This document shows positions 1 to 13,200 of a stretch of 64,000 nt of DNA, piece after piece (the stretch's first letter is position 1; each line of letters begins with the position of its first letter). The stretch lies in assembly GCF_932526225.1 (NCBI RefSeq), contig NC_064047.1:370001-434000 (forward strand). Reading direction: 5' to 3'. Source of the stretch: Nematostella vectensis (Eukaryota > Cnidaria > Anthozoa > Actiniaria > Edwardsiidae). The position numbers and the translations under genes were made by a program. Below the pieces are notes generated by a model. The model made no database searches, was not told where the DNA came from, and saw only the letters and a program-made list of their open reading frames with translations.

Positions 1-635
1 GGGATGTGGGATTGTTATTGCAGAACTCTTAACAAAATGACATTAATGCGTTGGCAGCCGTAGCATCCACATTTTGTTCTTGTAAATAAAAACAGCTTTT
101 TTAGCACTCATGCATTAAAATCAACAAAATAAATCACCAAAACCTGTGTGGGTTGTGGCATTTATTTTGGAATAATTATATCAGACCGTTTTGTTTCTTG
201 CAATATGGATTTGTTAGCAACACATGAGCGAAAGCCCATTGACGATTTAGGTTTGTTAACCTGCTGCATTGCAAAGTTAAAACCATTTGTATACATTAAT
301 TACTAGAGCAAAAGGGAAGGGATGTGATATGTTATTCAGTAAATATATTTTATTGATTCTCAAATGAAAAAACTCGTACGTGATACGGAACTATACCCGC
401 TGCTACGGAACTACTCCCACTTCTGTATGTGTGAACAGAAAATACCATATAAATCAATAAGATTTGAAAATGTGTAGTCTTTTCTGTAAATTTGTAGTCG
501 TCTTAGAAAAAATGATGAGCATTGGGCCCTCTGTAAAAAAGATAGAGCAATTTTAATATGAAGTGATACAGAACTGGTTATCTGACTGTATACTGTATTG
601 TCTAAAATCTTCACTACGCATACAGCACATGCAAT
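1..635. other. intron or non-coding sequence, nothing recognised
   Basis: AT-rich sequence upstream of the first recognisable GPN2 exon. I see no exon matching the preceding part of GPN2, so this is probably intron. The short reading frames here lack any recognisable domain. Confidence 0.6.
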
Positions 636-838
636 TGGAATTTAATAATATGGTTTTTGGAATTTAATAATATGGTTTTTGGAATTTAATAATATGGTTT
701 TTGGAATTTAATAATATGGTTTTTGGAATTCAATAATATGGTTTTTGGAATTTAATAATATGGTTTTTGGAATTTAATAATATGGTTTTTGGCATTTAAT
801 AATATGGTTTTTGGCATTTAATAATATGGTTTTTGGCA
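636..838. repeat. 22-bp tandem repeat, about 9 copies
   Basis: Unit begins GGAATTTAATAATATGG and ends in a T run. The last copies change GGAATT to GGCATT. It lies in the GPN2 intron, ending about 50 bp before the acceptor at 885. Confidence 0.9.
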
Positions 839-885
839 GTGCAAGATGAAGCGTATTTATTAATCATGACAATTTTGGGTTTTAG

Positions 886-1489
886 CATTTGGTCTGGATT
901 ACTACACTGAAGTGTTAGATCTGCAGTTCTTGGTTGAGCACCTCAATGACAGTCCATTTGGTAGCAAATATAAGAAGCTAAACAAGGCACTGGGGAGCCT
1001 GGTGGAAGATTATGGATTGGTGTCTTTCCTAACTCTTAATGTTCAGGTATGTGGATAAAAGTATCAAATTAGAAATGATAAACAATGATACACATATTAA
1101 TCAATGACTATTACTTTAAATGATTGATAACAAAGATGATGAGTAATAAAATATTAGCAATGAGTATAATCATAACGTATTCATCAGTTCATTAATCAGT
1201 TTATTTTCATTGTTGAATTGTTATTTTTGTTATTTATTTATTTGTTTATTTGTTTATTTATTCATTTATTTATTCATTTTGTTAATTAATTTATTTATTG
1301 TCTGTTCTATTTTATATTGTTTGATGTTCTTAGGATAGAGAGAGCATGTTTGGGGTTGTAAAAGCAGTGGATAAGGCAAATGGATATGTGTTTGGTGCCA
1401 AATATCAGGAAACAAACTTCTCTGCTCTCCTGTCTTCGGCTGTTGGGGCAGACTTTGAGTTCTTCAAATATCCTTTAATACCTGCCTAA
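886..1489 (+). CDS. GPN2: GPN-loop GTPase 2, last two exons (3' end)
   Basis: GPN2 belongs to the GPN-loop GTPases, cytoplasmic proteins that act in assembly and nuclear import of RNA polymerase II. Two exons are visible. Exon 886-1046 follows acceptor TTTTAG; its first two bases complete a codon and 53 codons follow ([20 protein letters not shown]... to SFLTLNVQ), with donor GTATGT at 1047. Exon 1334-1489 follows TTCTTAG and gives 51 codons and TAA ([20 protein letters not shown]... to [11 protein letters not shown]). Both match the conserved C-terminal half of GPN2, including the V-D-K-A-N-G-Y stretch. The G-domain exons lie left of the window. The end looks shorter than vertebrate GPN2, which as I recall has about 20 more residues; an unseen terminal exon is possible. 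The next gene, the sulfotransferase, is convergent. Confidence 0.9.
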
Positions 1490-1762
1490 TTTCTTTATCC
1501 ATTTTGAAGATGATTGATAAAGCACCATGAAATGTGCAGTATTTAGTAGCATCTCTTTGGTAGAGACTTTGCATTGAATGCTTCATTTTTCCCCTGCCTA
1601 CAGATGACCAAGTCTTCCTTTCTGGATTAAGGCAGTTGCATGACAAAACGCATTTGTCATCATGTCAGCATGTCTCATAATGTCAATATGCTATAGAATG
1701 CTTCTGTGGGGGTTGCAGTCTTTATATGTATGGGGTGGGGGCATAAGCATCCATAACTGTCT

Positions 1763-3155
1763 AAGCAGTCATTTTAGTCTTTATATGGGTCAAAAGCAGT
1801 CATTTTAGTCTTTATATGGGTCAAAAGCAGTCATTTTTAGTCTTTATATGGGTCAAAAGCAGTGATTTTAGTCTTTATATGGGTCAAAAGCAGTGATTTT
1901 AGTCTTTATATGGGTCAAAAGCAGTCATTTTTAGTCTTTATATGGGTCAAAAGCAGTCATTTTTAGTCTTTATATGGGTCAAAAGCAGTGATTTTAGTCT
2001 TTATATGGGTCAAAAGCAGTCATTTTAGTCTTTATATGGGTCAAAAGCAGTGATTTTAGTCTTTATATGGGTCAAAAGCAGTCATTTTAGTCTTTATATG
2101 GGTCAAAAGCAGTCATTTTTAGTCTTTATATGGGTCAAAAGCAGTCATTTTTAGTCTTTATATGGGTCAAAAGCAGTCATTTTTAGTCTTTATATGGGTC
2201 AAAAGCAGTGATTTTAGTCTTTATATGGGTCAAAAGCAGTCATTTTAGTCTTTATATGGGTCAAAAGCAGTCATTTTAGTCTTTATATGGGTCAAAAGCA
2301 GTCATTTTAGTCTTTATATGGGTCAAAAGCAGTCATTTTTAGTCTTTATATGGGTCAAAAGCAGTGATTTTAGTCTTTATATGGGTCAAAAGCAGTCATG
2401 TTAGTCTTTATATGGGTCAAAAGCAGTCATTTTAGTCTTTATATGGGTCAAAAGCAGTCATTTTAGTCTTTATATGGGTCAAAAGCAGTCATTTTAGTCT
2501 TTATATGGGTCAAAAGCAGTCATTTTAGTCTTTATATGGGTCAAAAGCAGTCATTTTTAGTCTTTATATGGGTCAAAAGCAGTGATTTTAGTCTTTATAT
2601 GGGTCAAAAGCAGTCATTTTAGTCTTTATATGGGTCAAAAGCAGTCATTTTAGTCTTTATATGGGTCAAAAGCAGTCATTTTAGTCTTTATATGGGTCAA
2701 AAGCAGTCATTTTAGTCTTTATATGGGTCAAAAGCAGTAATTTTAGTCTTTATATGGGTCAAAAGCAGTCATTTTAGTCTTTATATGGGTCAAAAGCAGT
2801 GATTTTAGTCTTTATATGGGTCAAAAGCAGTCATTTTTAGTCTTTATATGGGTCAAAAGCAGTGATTTTAGTCTTTATATGGGTCAAAAGCAATCATTTT
2901 AGTCTTTATATGGGTCAAAAGCAGTCATTTTAGTCTTTATATGGGTCAAAAGCAGTCATTTTAGTCTTTATATGGGTCAAAAGCAGTCATTTTAGTCTTT
3001 ATATGGGTCAAAAGCAGTAATTTTAGTCTTTATATGGGTCAAAAGCAGTAATTTTAGTCTTTATATGGGTCAAAAGCAGTCATTTTAGTCTTTATATGGG
3101 TCAAAAGCAGTCATTTTAGTCTTTATATGGGTCAAAAGCAGTCATTTTAGTCTTT
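1763..3155. repeat. 31/32-bp minisatellite, about 44 copies
   Basis: Unit contains GTCTTTATATGGGTCAAAAG then CAGTCATTTTA. Copies differ mainly by one extra T and by C/G in CAGTCATT or CAGTGATT. The array lies just past the GPN2 stop. Confidence 0.95.
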
Positions 3156-3219
3156 CTGTGAGGCTTAAGCAGTCTTTATATTGTGTTCTGAGAGGGAGGC
3201 ATTGTTGCATACTCACTTT

Positions 3220-3474
3220 TAGCCTTTATATGGGTCATAAGCAGTCAATTTTAATCTTTATATGGGGCATAAGCAGTCATTTTTAGTCTTTATATGGGTC
3301 ATAAGCAGTCATTTTTTAGTCTTTATATGGGTCATAAGCAGTCATTTTAGTCTTTATATGGGTAAAAAGCAGTCATTTTTAGTCTTTATATGGGTCAAAA
3401 GCAATTATTTTAGTCTTTATATGGGTCATAAGCAGTCATTTTAGTCTTTATATGGGGCATAAGCAGTCATTTTA
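3220..3474. repeat. diverged block of the same 31-bp repeat, about 8 copies
   Basis: Same core (CTTTATATGGG) but with CATAAGCAG in place of CAAAAGCAG. It is separated from the main array by about 65 bp of degenerate sequence. It ends in AATAAATATAAATAAA, which could supply a + strand polyadenylation signal for GPN2. Confidence 0.85.
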
Positions 3475-3635
3475 ATAAATATAAATAAATTTTCCCCTAA
3501 CTGTGATCAGAACAGCAAGTGTCCAGGAGCAATATGTGGGTAGCAGTAGAGGTGAGGCCGATTCCTAACAAGACCCGACATTTAGGCAAGACATGTAGCA
3601 AAATTTACCAAATTTATAAGATGAGCTACTGTAAG

Positions 3636-4222
3636 TCAAGGTTTTTTATAAGAAAATAGTTCATAGTCATCGCTGTAACGGTTAACAAGAGCTTGAATCA
3701 GAGACTGTGGGATCTGAGTTAACAGCTCTGTGGCGCTTGGTGAATTTTGCGCATGCTCTATGTATGTCCGCTGTTTATGCGGGAACTTCACTTTGCTGTC
3801 AAGGTTCATCCGTATTAGTACTTCCTTGGTCTCTTCACGGAGATTTTCAAAAGTGCCGATAAAATTGTACTTGACCACGCAAGGCTGGCAGAGGAGATGT
3901 TGGGGCATGAAGTGCTCATCCATTGTGATAGGGTTCATTGTTTGCAAATACAGAAAAAACTCCACAAAGGTTGCAGTGTTATTGCCATGCACCAGCTGTT
4001 GCTTAGTGCGGAAAAGTGGTAAGATGTCTTGAAATTGGAACAACTGCCAGTAAGGATCGCCTCCTTGGATCTTGTCATTGTAGGCAGATACTAGCCGGTC
4101 AAGGGGGTCCCGTACGAACATAAACTTATAATAGTATTTTAGGCGGAACTGTATCTGCTCGTCAGTGTAGTTGGCTAGACGTGAAACTCCTGAGTTGTGA
4201 GCCTGGTCGTGAGATATAGAAT
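3636..4222 (-). CDS. sulfotransferase exon C (last): 3'-phosphate binding and C-terminal domain
   Basis: Acceptor TTTTGCAG precedes base 4222, and AT completes an Asp codon started in exon B. It codes 194 more residues, ending ...[11 protein letters not shown] then stop. The R-D-P...R-L-V-S-A-Y motif and the later [20 protein letters not shown] stretch are typical of the CHST11-14 group. A longer open frame extends up to 4295, but that part is intron. Confidence 0.92.
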
Positions 4223-7200
4223 CTGCAAAAAATAACAGGCTTTTTATATGAATTTCAATCTTGAAAGAGAAAAGCCCAGAGCATTTTTTTTTCAATATTT
4301 ATACTGTATTGCCCTTGACATTTTACGCACCAGTATCATTAGCTCCACCTCCCTATACCCTGACTCTTTACGCACCAGTATCATTAGCTCCACCTCCCCA
4401 TACCCTGACTCTTTACACACCAGTATCATTAGCTCCACCTCCCTATACCCTGACATTTTACGCACCAGTATCACTAGCTCCACCTCCCTATACCCTGACT
4501 CTTTACGCACCAGTATCATTAGCTCCACCTCCCCATACCCTGACTCTTTACACACCAGTATCATTAGCTCCACCTCCCTATACCCTGACCCTTTACGCAC
4601 CAGTATCACTAACTCCGCCTCCCTATACCCTGACTCTTTACGCACCAGTATCACTAGCTCCACCTCCCCATACCCTGACTCTTTACGCACCAGTATCACT
4701 AGCTCCACCTCCCTATACCCTCTCTCTTTACACACCAGTATCACTAGCTCCGCCTCCCCATACCCTGACTCTTTACGCACCACTATCACTAGCTCCACCT
4801 CCCCATACCCTGACTCTTTACACACCAGTATCATAAGCTCCGCCTCCCAATACCCTGACTCTTTACACACCACTATCACTAGCTCCGCCTCCCCATACCC
4901 TGACTCTTTACACACCAGTATCACTAGCTCCGCCTCCCTATACCCTGACTTTTTACGCACCAGTATCACAAGCTCCACCTCCCCATTCCCTGACTCTTTA
5001 CGCACCAGTATCACTAGCTCGGCCCCCCTATACCCTGACTCTTTATGCACCAGTATCAGTAGCTCGGCCTCCCTATTCCCTGACTCTTTACGCACCAGTA
5101 TCACTAGCTCGGCCTCCCTATACCCTGACTCTTTACGCATCAGTATCACTAGCTCCACCTCCCTATACCCTGACTCTTTACGCACCAGTATCACTAGCTC
5201 CACCTCCCTATACCCTGACTCTTTACGCACCAGTATCACTAGATCCACCTCCCTATACCCTGAATCTTTACGCACCCGTATCACTAGCTCCGCCTCCCTA
5301 TACCCTGACTCTTTATTCACCAGTATCACAAGCTCCACCTCCCTATACCCTGACTCTTTACGCACCAGTATCACTAGCTCCACCTCCCTATTCCCTGACT
5401 CTTTATGCACCAGTATCACTAGCTCCACCTCCCTATACCCTGACTCTTTACGCACCAGTACCACTAGCTCCACCTCCCTATTCCCTGACTCTTTACACAC
5501 CAGTATCACTAGCTCCACCTCCCTATACACTGACTCTTTACGCACCAGTATCACTAGCTCCACCTCCCCATGCCCTGACTCTTTACGCACCAGTATCACT
5601 AGCTCCGTCTCCCTATACCCTGACTCTTTACGCACCAGTATCACTAGTTCCGCCTCCCTATACCCTGACTCTTTACGCACCAGTATCACTAGATCCACCT
5701 CCCTATTCCCTGAATCTTTACCCACCAGTATCACTAGCTCCACCTCCCCATGCCCTGACTCTTTACGCACCAGTATCACTAGCTCCGTCTCCCTATACCC
5801 TGACTCTTTACACACCAGTATCACTAGCTCCACCTCCCTATACCCTGACTCTTTACACACCAGTATCACTAGCTCCGTCTCCCTATACCCTGACTCTTTA
5901 CGCACCAGTATCACTAGCTCCACCTCCCTATACCCTGACTTTTTACGCACCAGTATCACAAGCTCCACCTCCCCATTCCCTGACTCTTTACGCACCAGTA
6001 TCACTAGCTCGGCCCCCCTATACCCTGACTCTTTATGCACCAGTATCAGTAGCTCGGCCTCCCTATTCCCTGACTCTTTACGCACCAGTATCACTAGCTA
6101 GGCCTCCCTATACCCTGACTCTTTACGCACCAGTATCACTAGATCCACCTCCCTATACCCTGAATCTTTACGCACCCGTATCACTAGCTCCGCCTCCCTA
6201 TACCCTGACTCTTTATTCACCAGTATCACAAGCTCCACCTCCCTATACCCTGACTCTTTACGCACCAGTATCACAAGCTCCACCTCCCTATACCCTGACT
6301 CTTTACGCACCAGTATCATTAGCTCCACCTCCCCATACCCTGACTCTTTACACACCAGTATCATTAGCTCCACCTCCCTATACCCTGACTCTTTACACAC
6401 CAGTATCACTAGCTCCACCTCCCTATACCCTGACTCTTTACGCACCAGTATCACTAACTCCACCTCCCTATACCCTGACTCATTACGCACCAGTATCACT
6501 AGCTCCGCCTCCCTATACCCTGACTCTTTACGCACCAGTATCACTAGCTCCACCTCCCTATACCCTGACTCTTTACGCACCAGTATCACTAGCTCTACCT
6601 CCCTATTCCCTGACTCTTTACACACCAGTATCACTAGCTCCGCCTCCCTATACCCTGACTCTTTACGCACCAGTATCACTATCTCCGCCTCTCTATACCC
6701 TGACTCTTTATGCACCAGTATCACTAGCTCCACCTCCCTATACCCTGACTCTTTACACACCAGTATCACTAGCTCCACCTCCCTATACCCTGACTCTTTA
6801 TGCACCAGTATCACTATCTCCGCCTCCCTATACCCTGACTCTTTACGCACCAGTATCAGTAGCTCCACCTCCCTATACCCTGACTCTTTACGCACCAGTA
6901 TCACTAGCTCCACCTCCCTATTCCCTGACTCTTTACGCACCAGTATCACTAGCTCAACCTCCCTATACCCTGACTCTTTACACACCAGTATCACTAGCTC
7001 CACCTCCCTATACCCTGACTCTTTACGCACCAGTATCACTAGCTCCACCTCCCTATACCCTGACTCTTTACACACCAGTATCAGTAGCTCCACCTCCCTA
7101 TACCCTGACTCTTTACACACCAGTATCACTAGCTCCTCTCCCTATACCCTGACTCTTTACGCACCAGTATCACTAGCTCCACCTCCCTATACCCTGACTT

Positions 7201-10200
7201 TTTACGCACCAGTATCACAAGCTCCACCTCCCCATTCCCTGACTCTTTACGCACCAGTATCACTAGCTCGGCCCCCCTATACCCTGACTCTTTATGCACC
7301 AGTATCAGTAGCTCGGCCTCCCTATTCCCTGACTCTTTACGCACCAGTATCACTAGCTAGGCCTCCCTATACCCTGACTCTTTACGCACCAGTATCACTA
7401 GCTCCACCTCCCTATACCCTGACTCTTTACGCACCAGTATCACTAGCTCCACCTCCCTATACCCTGACTCTTTACGCACCAGTATCACTAGATCCACCTC
7501 CCTATACCCTGAATCTTTACGCACCCGTATCACTAGCTCCGCCTCCCTATACCCTGACTCTTTATTCACCAGTATCACAAGCTCCACCTCCCTATACCCT
7601 GACTCTTTACGCACCAGTATCACAAGCTCCACCTCCCTATACCCTGACTCTTTACGCACCAGTATCATTAGCTCCACCTCCCCATACCCTGACTCTTTAC
7701 ACACCAGTATCATTAGCTCCACCTCCCTATACCCTGACTCTTTACACACCAGTATCACTAGCTCCACCTCCCTATACCCTGACTCTTTACGCACCAGTAT
7801 CACTAACTCCACCTCCCTATACCCTGACTCTTTACGCACCAGTATCACTAGCTCCGCCTCCCTATACCCTGACTCTTTACGCACCAGTATCACTAGCTCC
7901 ACCTCCCTATACCCTGACTCTTTACGCACCAGTATCACTAGCTCTACCTCCCTATTCCCTGACTCTTTACACACCAATATCACTAGCTCCGCCTCCCTAT
8001 ACCCTGACTCTTTACGCACCAGTATCACTATCTCCGCCTCCCTATACCCTGACTCTTTATGCACCAGTATCACTAGCTCCACCTCCCTATACCCTGACTC
8101 TTTACACACCAGTATCACTAGCACCAACTCCCTATACCCTGACTCTTTATGCACCAGTATCACTATCTCCGCCTCCCTATACCCTGACTCTTTACGCACC
8201 AGTATCAGTAGCTCCACCTCCCTATACCCTGACTCTTTACGCACCAGTATCACTAGCTCCACCTCCCTATTCCCTGACTCTTTACGCACCAGTATCACTA
8301 GCTCAACCTCCCTATACCCTGACTCTTTACACACCAGTATCACTAGCTCCACCTCCCTATACCCTGACTCTTTACGCACCAGTATCACTAGCTCCACCTC
8401 CCTATACCCTGACTCTTTACACACCAGTATCACTAGCTCCACCTCCCTATACCCTGACTCTTTACGCACCAGTATCACTAGCTCCACCTCCCTATACCCT
8501 GACTCTTTACGCACCAGTACCATTAGCTCCGCCTCCCTATACTCTGACTCTTTACGCACCAGTATCACTAGCTCCGCCTCCCTATACCCTGACTCTTTAC
8601 ACACCAGTATCACTAGCTCCACCTCCCTATTCGCTGACTCTTTACGCACCAGTATCACTAGCTCTACCTCCCTATACCCTGACTCTTTACACACCAGTAT
8701 CATTAGCTCTGCCTCCCTATACCCTGACTCTTTACACACCAGTATCACTAGCTCCACCTCCCTATACCCTGACTCTTTACGCACCAGTATCATTAGCTCG
8801 GCCTCCCTATACCCTGACTCTTTACGCACCAGTATCACTAGCTCCACCTCCCCATACAGTACCCTGACTCTTTACGCACCAGTATCAGTAGCTCCACCTC
8901 CCTATACCCTGACTCTTTACGCACCAGTATCACTAGCTCCACCTCCCTATACCCTGACTCTTTACGCACCAGTATCACTAGCTCCGCCTCCCTATACCTT
9001 GACTCTTTACGCACCAGTATCACTAGCTCTACCTCCCTATTCGCTGACTCTTTACGCACCAGTATCACTAGCTCTGCCTCCCTATACTCTGACTCTTTAC
9101 GCACCAGTATCACTAGCTCTGCCTCCCTATACCCTGACTCTTTACGCACCAGTATCAGTAGCTCCGCCTCCCTATACCTTGACTCTTTACGCACCAGTAT
9201 CACTAGCTCTACCTCCCTATTTGCTGATTCTTTACGCACCAGTATCACTAGCTCTGCCTCCCTATACTCTGACTCTTTACACACCAGTATCACTAGCTCC
9301 GCCTCCCTATTCCCTGACTCTTTACACACCAGTATCACTAGCTCCGCCTCCCTATACCCTGACTCTTTACGCACCAGTATCACTATCTCCGCCTCCCTAT
9401 ACCCTGACTCTTTACGCACCAGTATCACTAGCTCCACCTCCCTATACCCTGACTCTTTACACACCAGTATCACTAGCTCCACCTCCCTATACCCTGACTC
9501 TTTATGCACCAGTATCACTATCTCCGCCTCCCTATACCCTGACTCTTTACGCACCAGTATCAGTAGCTCCACCTCCCTATACCCTGACTCTTTACGCACC
9601 AGTATCACTAGCTCCACCTCCCTATTCCCTGACTCTTTATGCACCAGTATCACTAGCTCAACCTCCCTATACCCTGACTCTTTACACACCAGTATCACTA
9701 GCTCCACCTCCCTATACCCTGACTCTTTACGCACCAGTATCACTAGCTCCACCTCACTATACCCTGACTCTTTACGCACCAGTATCATTAGCTCCGCCTC
9801 CCTATACCCTGACTCTTTACGCACCAGTATCACTAGCTCCACCTCCCTATACCCTGACTCTTTACGCACCAGTATCACTAGCTCCACCTCCCTATACCCT
9901 GACTCTTTACACACCAGTATCACTAGCTCCACCTCCCCATGCCCTGACTCTTTACGCACCAGTATCACTAGCTCCGTCTCCCTATACCCTGACTCTTTAC
10001 ACACCAGTATCACTAGCTCCACCTCCCTATACCCTGACTCTTTACACACCAGTATCACTAGCTCCGTCTCCCTATACCCTGACTCTTTACGCACCAGTAT
10101 CACTAGCTCCACCTCCCTATACCCTGACTTTTTACACACCACTATCACTAGCACCACCTCCCTATACCATGACTTTTTACGCACCAGTATCACTTGCTCT

Positions 10201-13200
10201 ACCTCCCTATACCCTGACCCTTTACGCACCAGTATCACTAGCTCCGCCTCCCTATACCCTGACCCTTTACGCACCAGTATCACTAGCTCCGCCTCCCTAT
10301 ACCCTGACCCTTTACATACCACTATCACTAGCTCCACCTCCCTATACCCTGACCCTTTACGCACCAGTATCACTTGCTCCACCTCCCTATACCCTGACCC
10401 TTTACGCACCATTATCACTAGCTTGCCCTCCCTATACCCTGACTCTTTACACACCAGTATCACTAGCTCCGCCTCCCTATACCCTGACCCTTTACGCACC
10501 AGTATCACTAGCTCCGCCTCCATATACCCTGATTCTTTACACACTAGTATCACTAGCTCCACCTCCCTATACCCTGACCCTTTACGCACCAGTATCATTA
10601 GCTCCGCCTCCCTATACCCTGACCCTTTACGCACCAGTATCACTAGCTCCACCTCCCAATACCCTGACTCTTTACGCACCAATATCACTAGCTCCACCTC
10701 CCCATACCCTGACTCTTTACACACCAGTATCACTAGCTCCACCTCCCTATACCCTGACCCTTTACACACGAGTATCACTAGCTCCACCTCCCTATACCCT
10801 GACTCTTTACACACCAGTATCACTAGCTCCACCTCCCTATACCCTGACCCTTTACACACCAGTATCATTAGCTCCGCCTCCCTATACCCTGACCCTTTAC
10901 GCACCAGTATCATTAGCTCCGCCTCCCTATACCCTGACTCTTTACGCACCAGTATCAGTAGCTCCACCTCCCTATACCCTGACTCTTTACGCACCAGTAT
11001 CACTAGCTCCACCTCCCTATTCCCTGACTCTTTATGCACCAGTATCACTAGCTCAACCTCCCTATACCCTGACTCTTTACACACCAGTATCACTAGCTCC
11101 ACCTCCCTATACCCTGACTCTTTACGCACCAGTATCACTAGCTCCACCTCCCTATACCCTGACTCTTTACGCACCAGTATCATTAGCTCCGCCTCCCTAT
11201 ACCCTGACTCTTTACGCACCAGTATCACTAGCTCCACCTCCCTATACCCTGACTCTTTACGCACCAGTATCACTAGCTCCACCTCCCTATACCCTGACTC
11301 TTTACACACCAGTATAACTAGCTCCACCTCCCTATACCCTGACTCTTTACACACCAGTATCAGTAGCTCCACCTCCCCATTCCCTGACTCTTTACGCACC
11401 AGTACCATTAGTTCCGCCTCCCTATACTCTGACTCTTTACGCACCAGTATCACTAGCTCCGCCTCCCTATACCCTGACTCTTTACACACCAGTATCACTA
11501 GCTCCACCTCCCTATTCGCTGACTCTTTACGCACCAGTATCACTAGCTCTACCTCCCTATACCCTGACTCTTTACACACCAGTATCACTAGCTCCACCTC
11601 CCTATACCCTGACTCTTTACACACCACTATCACTAGCTCCGCCTCCCCATACCCTGACTCTTTACACACCAGTATCACTAGCTCCATCTCCCTATACCCT
11701 GACTCTTTACACACCACTATCACTAGCTCCGCCTCCCCATACCCTGACTCTTTACACACCACTATCACTAGCTCCGCCTCCCCATACCCTGACTCTTTAC
11801 ACACCAGTATCACTAGCTCCACCTCCCTATACCCTGACTCTTTACACACCACTATCACTAGCTCCGCCTCCCCATACCCTGACTCTTTACACACCAGTAT
11901 CATTAGCTCTGCCTCCCTATACCCTGACTCTTTACACACCAGTATCACTAGCTCCACCTCCCTATACCCTGACTCTTTACACACCAGTATCACTAGCTCC
12001 ACCTCCCTATACCCTGACTCTTTACGCACCAGTATCACTAGCTCCACCTCCCTATACCCTGACTCTTTACGCACCAGTACCATTAGCTCCGCCTCCCTAT
12101 ACTCTGACTCTTTACGCACCAGTATCACTAGCTCCGCCTCCCTATACCCTGACTCTTTACACACCAGTATCACTAGCTCCACCTCCCTATTCGCTGACTC
12201 TTTACGCACCAGTATCACTAGCTCTACCTCCCTATACCCTGACTCTTTACACACCAGTATCATTAGCTCTGCCTCCCTATACCCTGACTCTTTACACACC
12301 AGTATCACTAGCTCCACCTCCCTATACCCTGACTCTTTACGCACCAGTATCATTAGCTCGGCCTCCCTATACCCTGACTCTTTACGCACCAGTATCACTA
12401 GCTCCACCTCCCCATACAGTACCCTGACTCTTTACGCACCAGTATCAGTAGCTCCACCTCCCTATACCCTGACTCTTTACGCACCAGTATCACTAGCTCC
12501 ACCTCCCTATACCCTGACTCTTTACGCACCAGTATCACTAGCTCCGCCTCCCTATACCTTGACTCTTTACGCACCAGTATCACTAGCTCTACCTCCCTAT
12601 TCGCTGACTCTTTACGCACCAGTATCACTAGCTCTGCCTCCCTATACTCTGACTCTTTACGCACCAGTATCACTAGCTCTGCCTCCCTATACCCTGACTC
12701 TTTACGCACCAGTATCAGTAGCTCCGCCTCCCTATACCTTGACTCTTTACGCACCAGTATCACTAGCTCTACCTCCCTATTCGCTGATTCTTTACGCACC
12801 AGTATCACTAGCTCTGCCTCCCTATACTCTGACTCTTTACACACCAGTATCACTAGCTCCGCCTCCCTATTCCCTGACTCTTTACACACCAGTATCACTA
12901 GCTCCGCCTCCCTATACCCTGACTCTTTACGCACCAGTATCACTATCTCCGCCTCCCTATACCCTGACTCTTTACGCACCAGTATCACTAGCTCCACCTC
13001 CCTATACCCTGACTCTTTACACACCAGTATCACTAGCTCCACCTCCCTATACCCTGACTCTTTATGCACCAGTATCACTATCTCCGCCTCCCTATACCCT
13101 GACTCTTTACGCACCAGTATCAGTAGCTCCACCTCCCTATACCCTGACTCTTTACGCACCAGTATCACTAGCTCCACCTCCCTATTCCCTGACTCTTTAT

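Noticed and set aside
1781-3150. CRISPR-like array at 31-bp spacing
   Set aside because: Units are contiguous with no unique spacers, and the context is eukaryotic.
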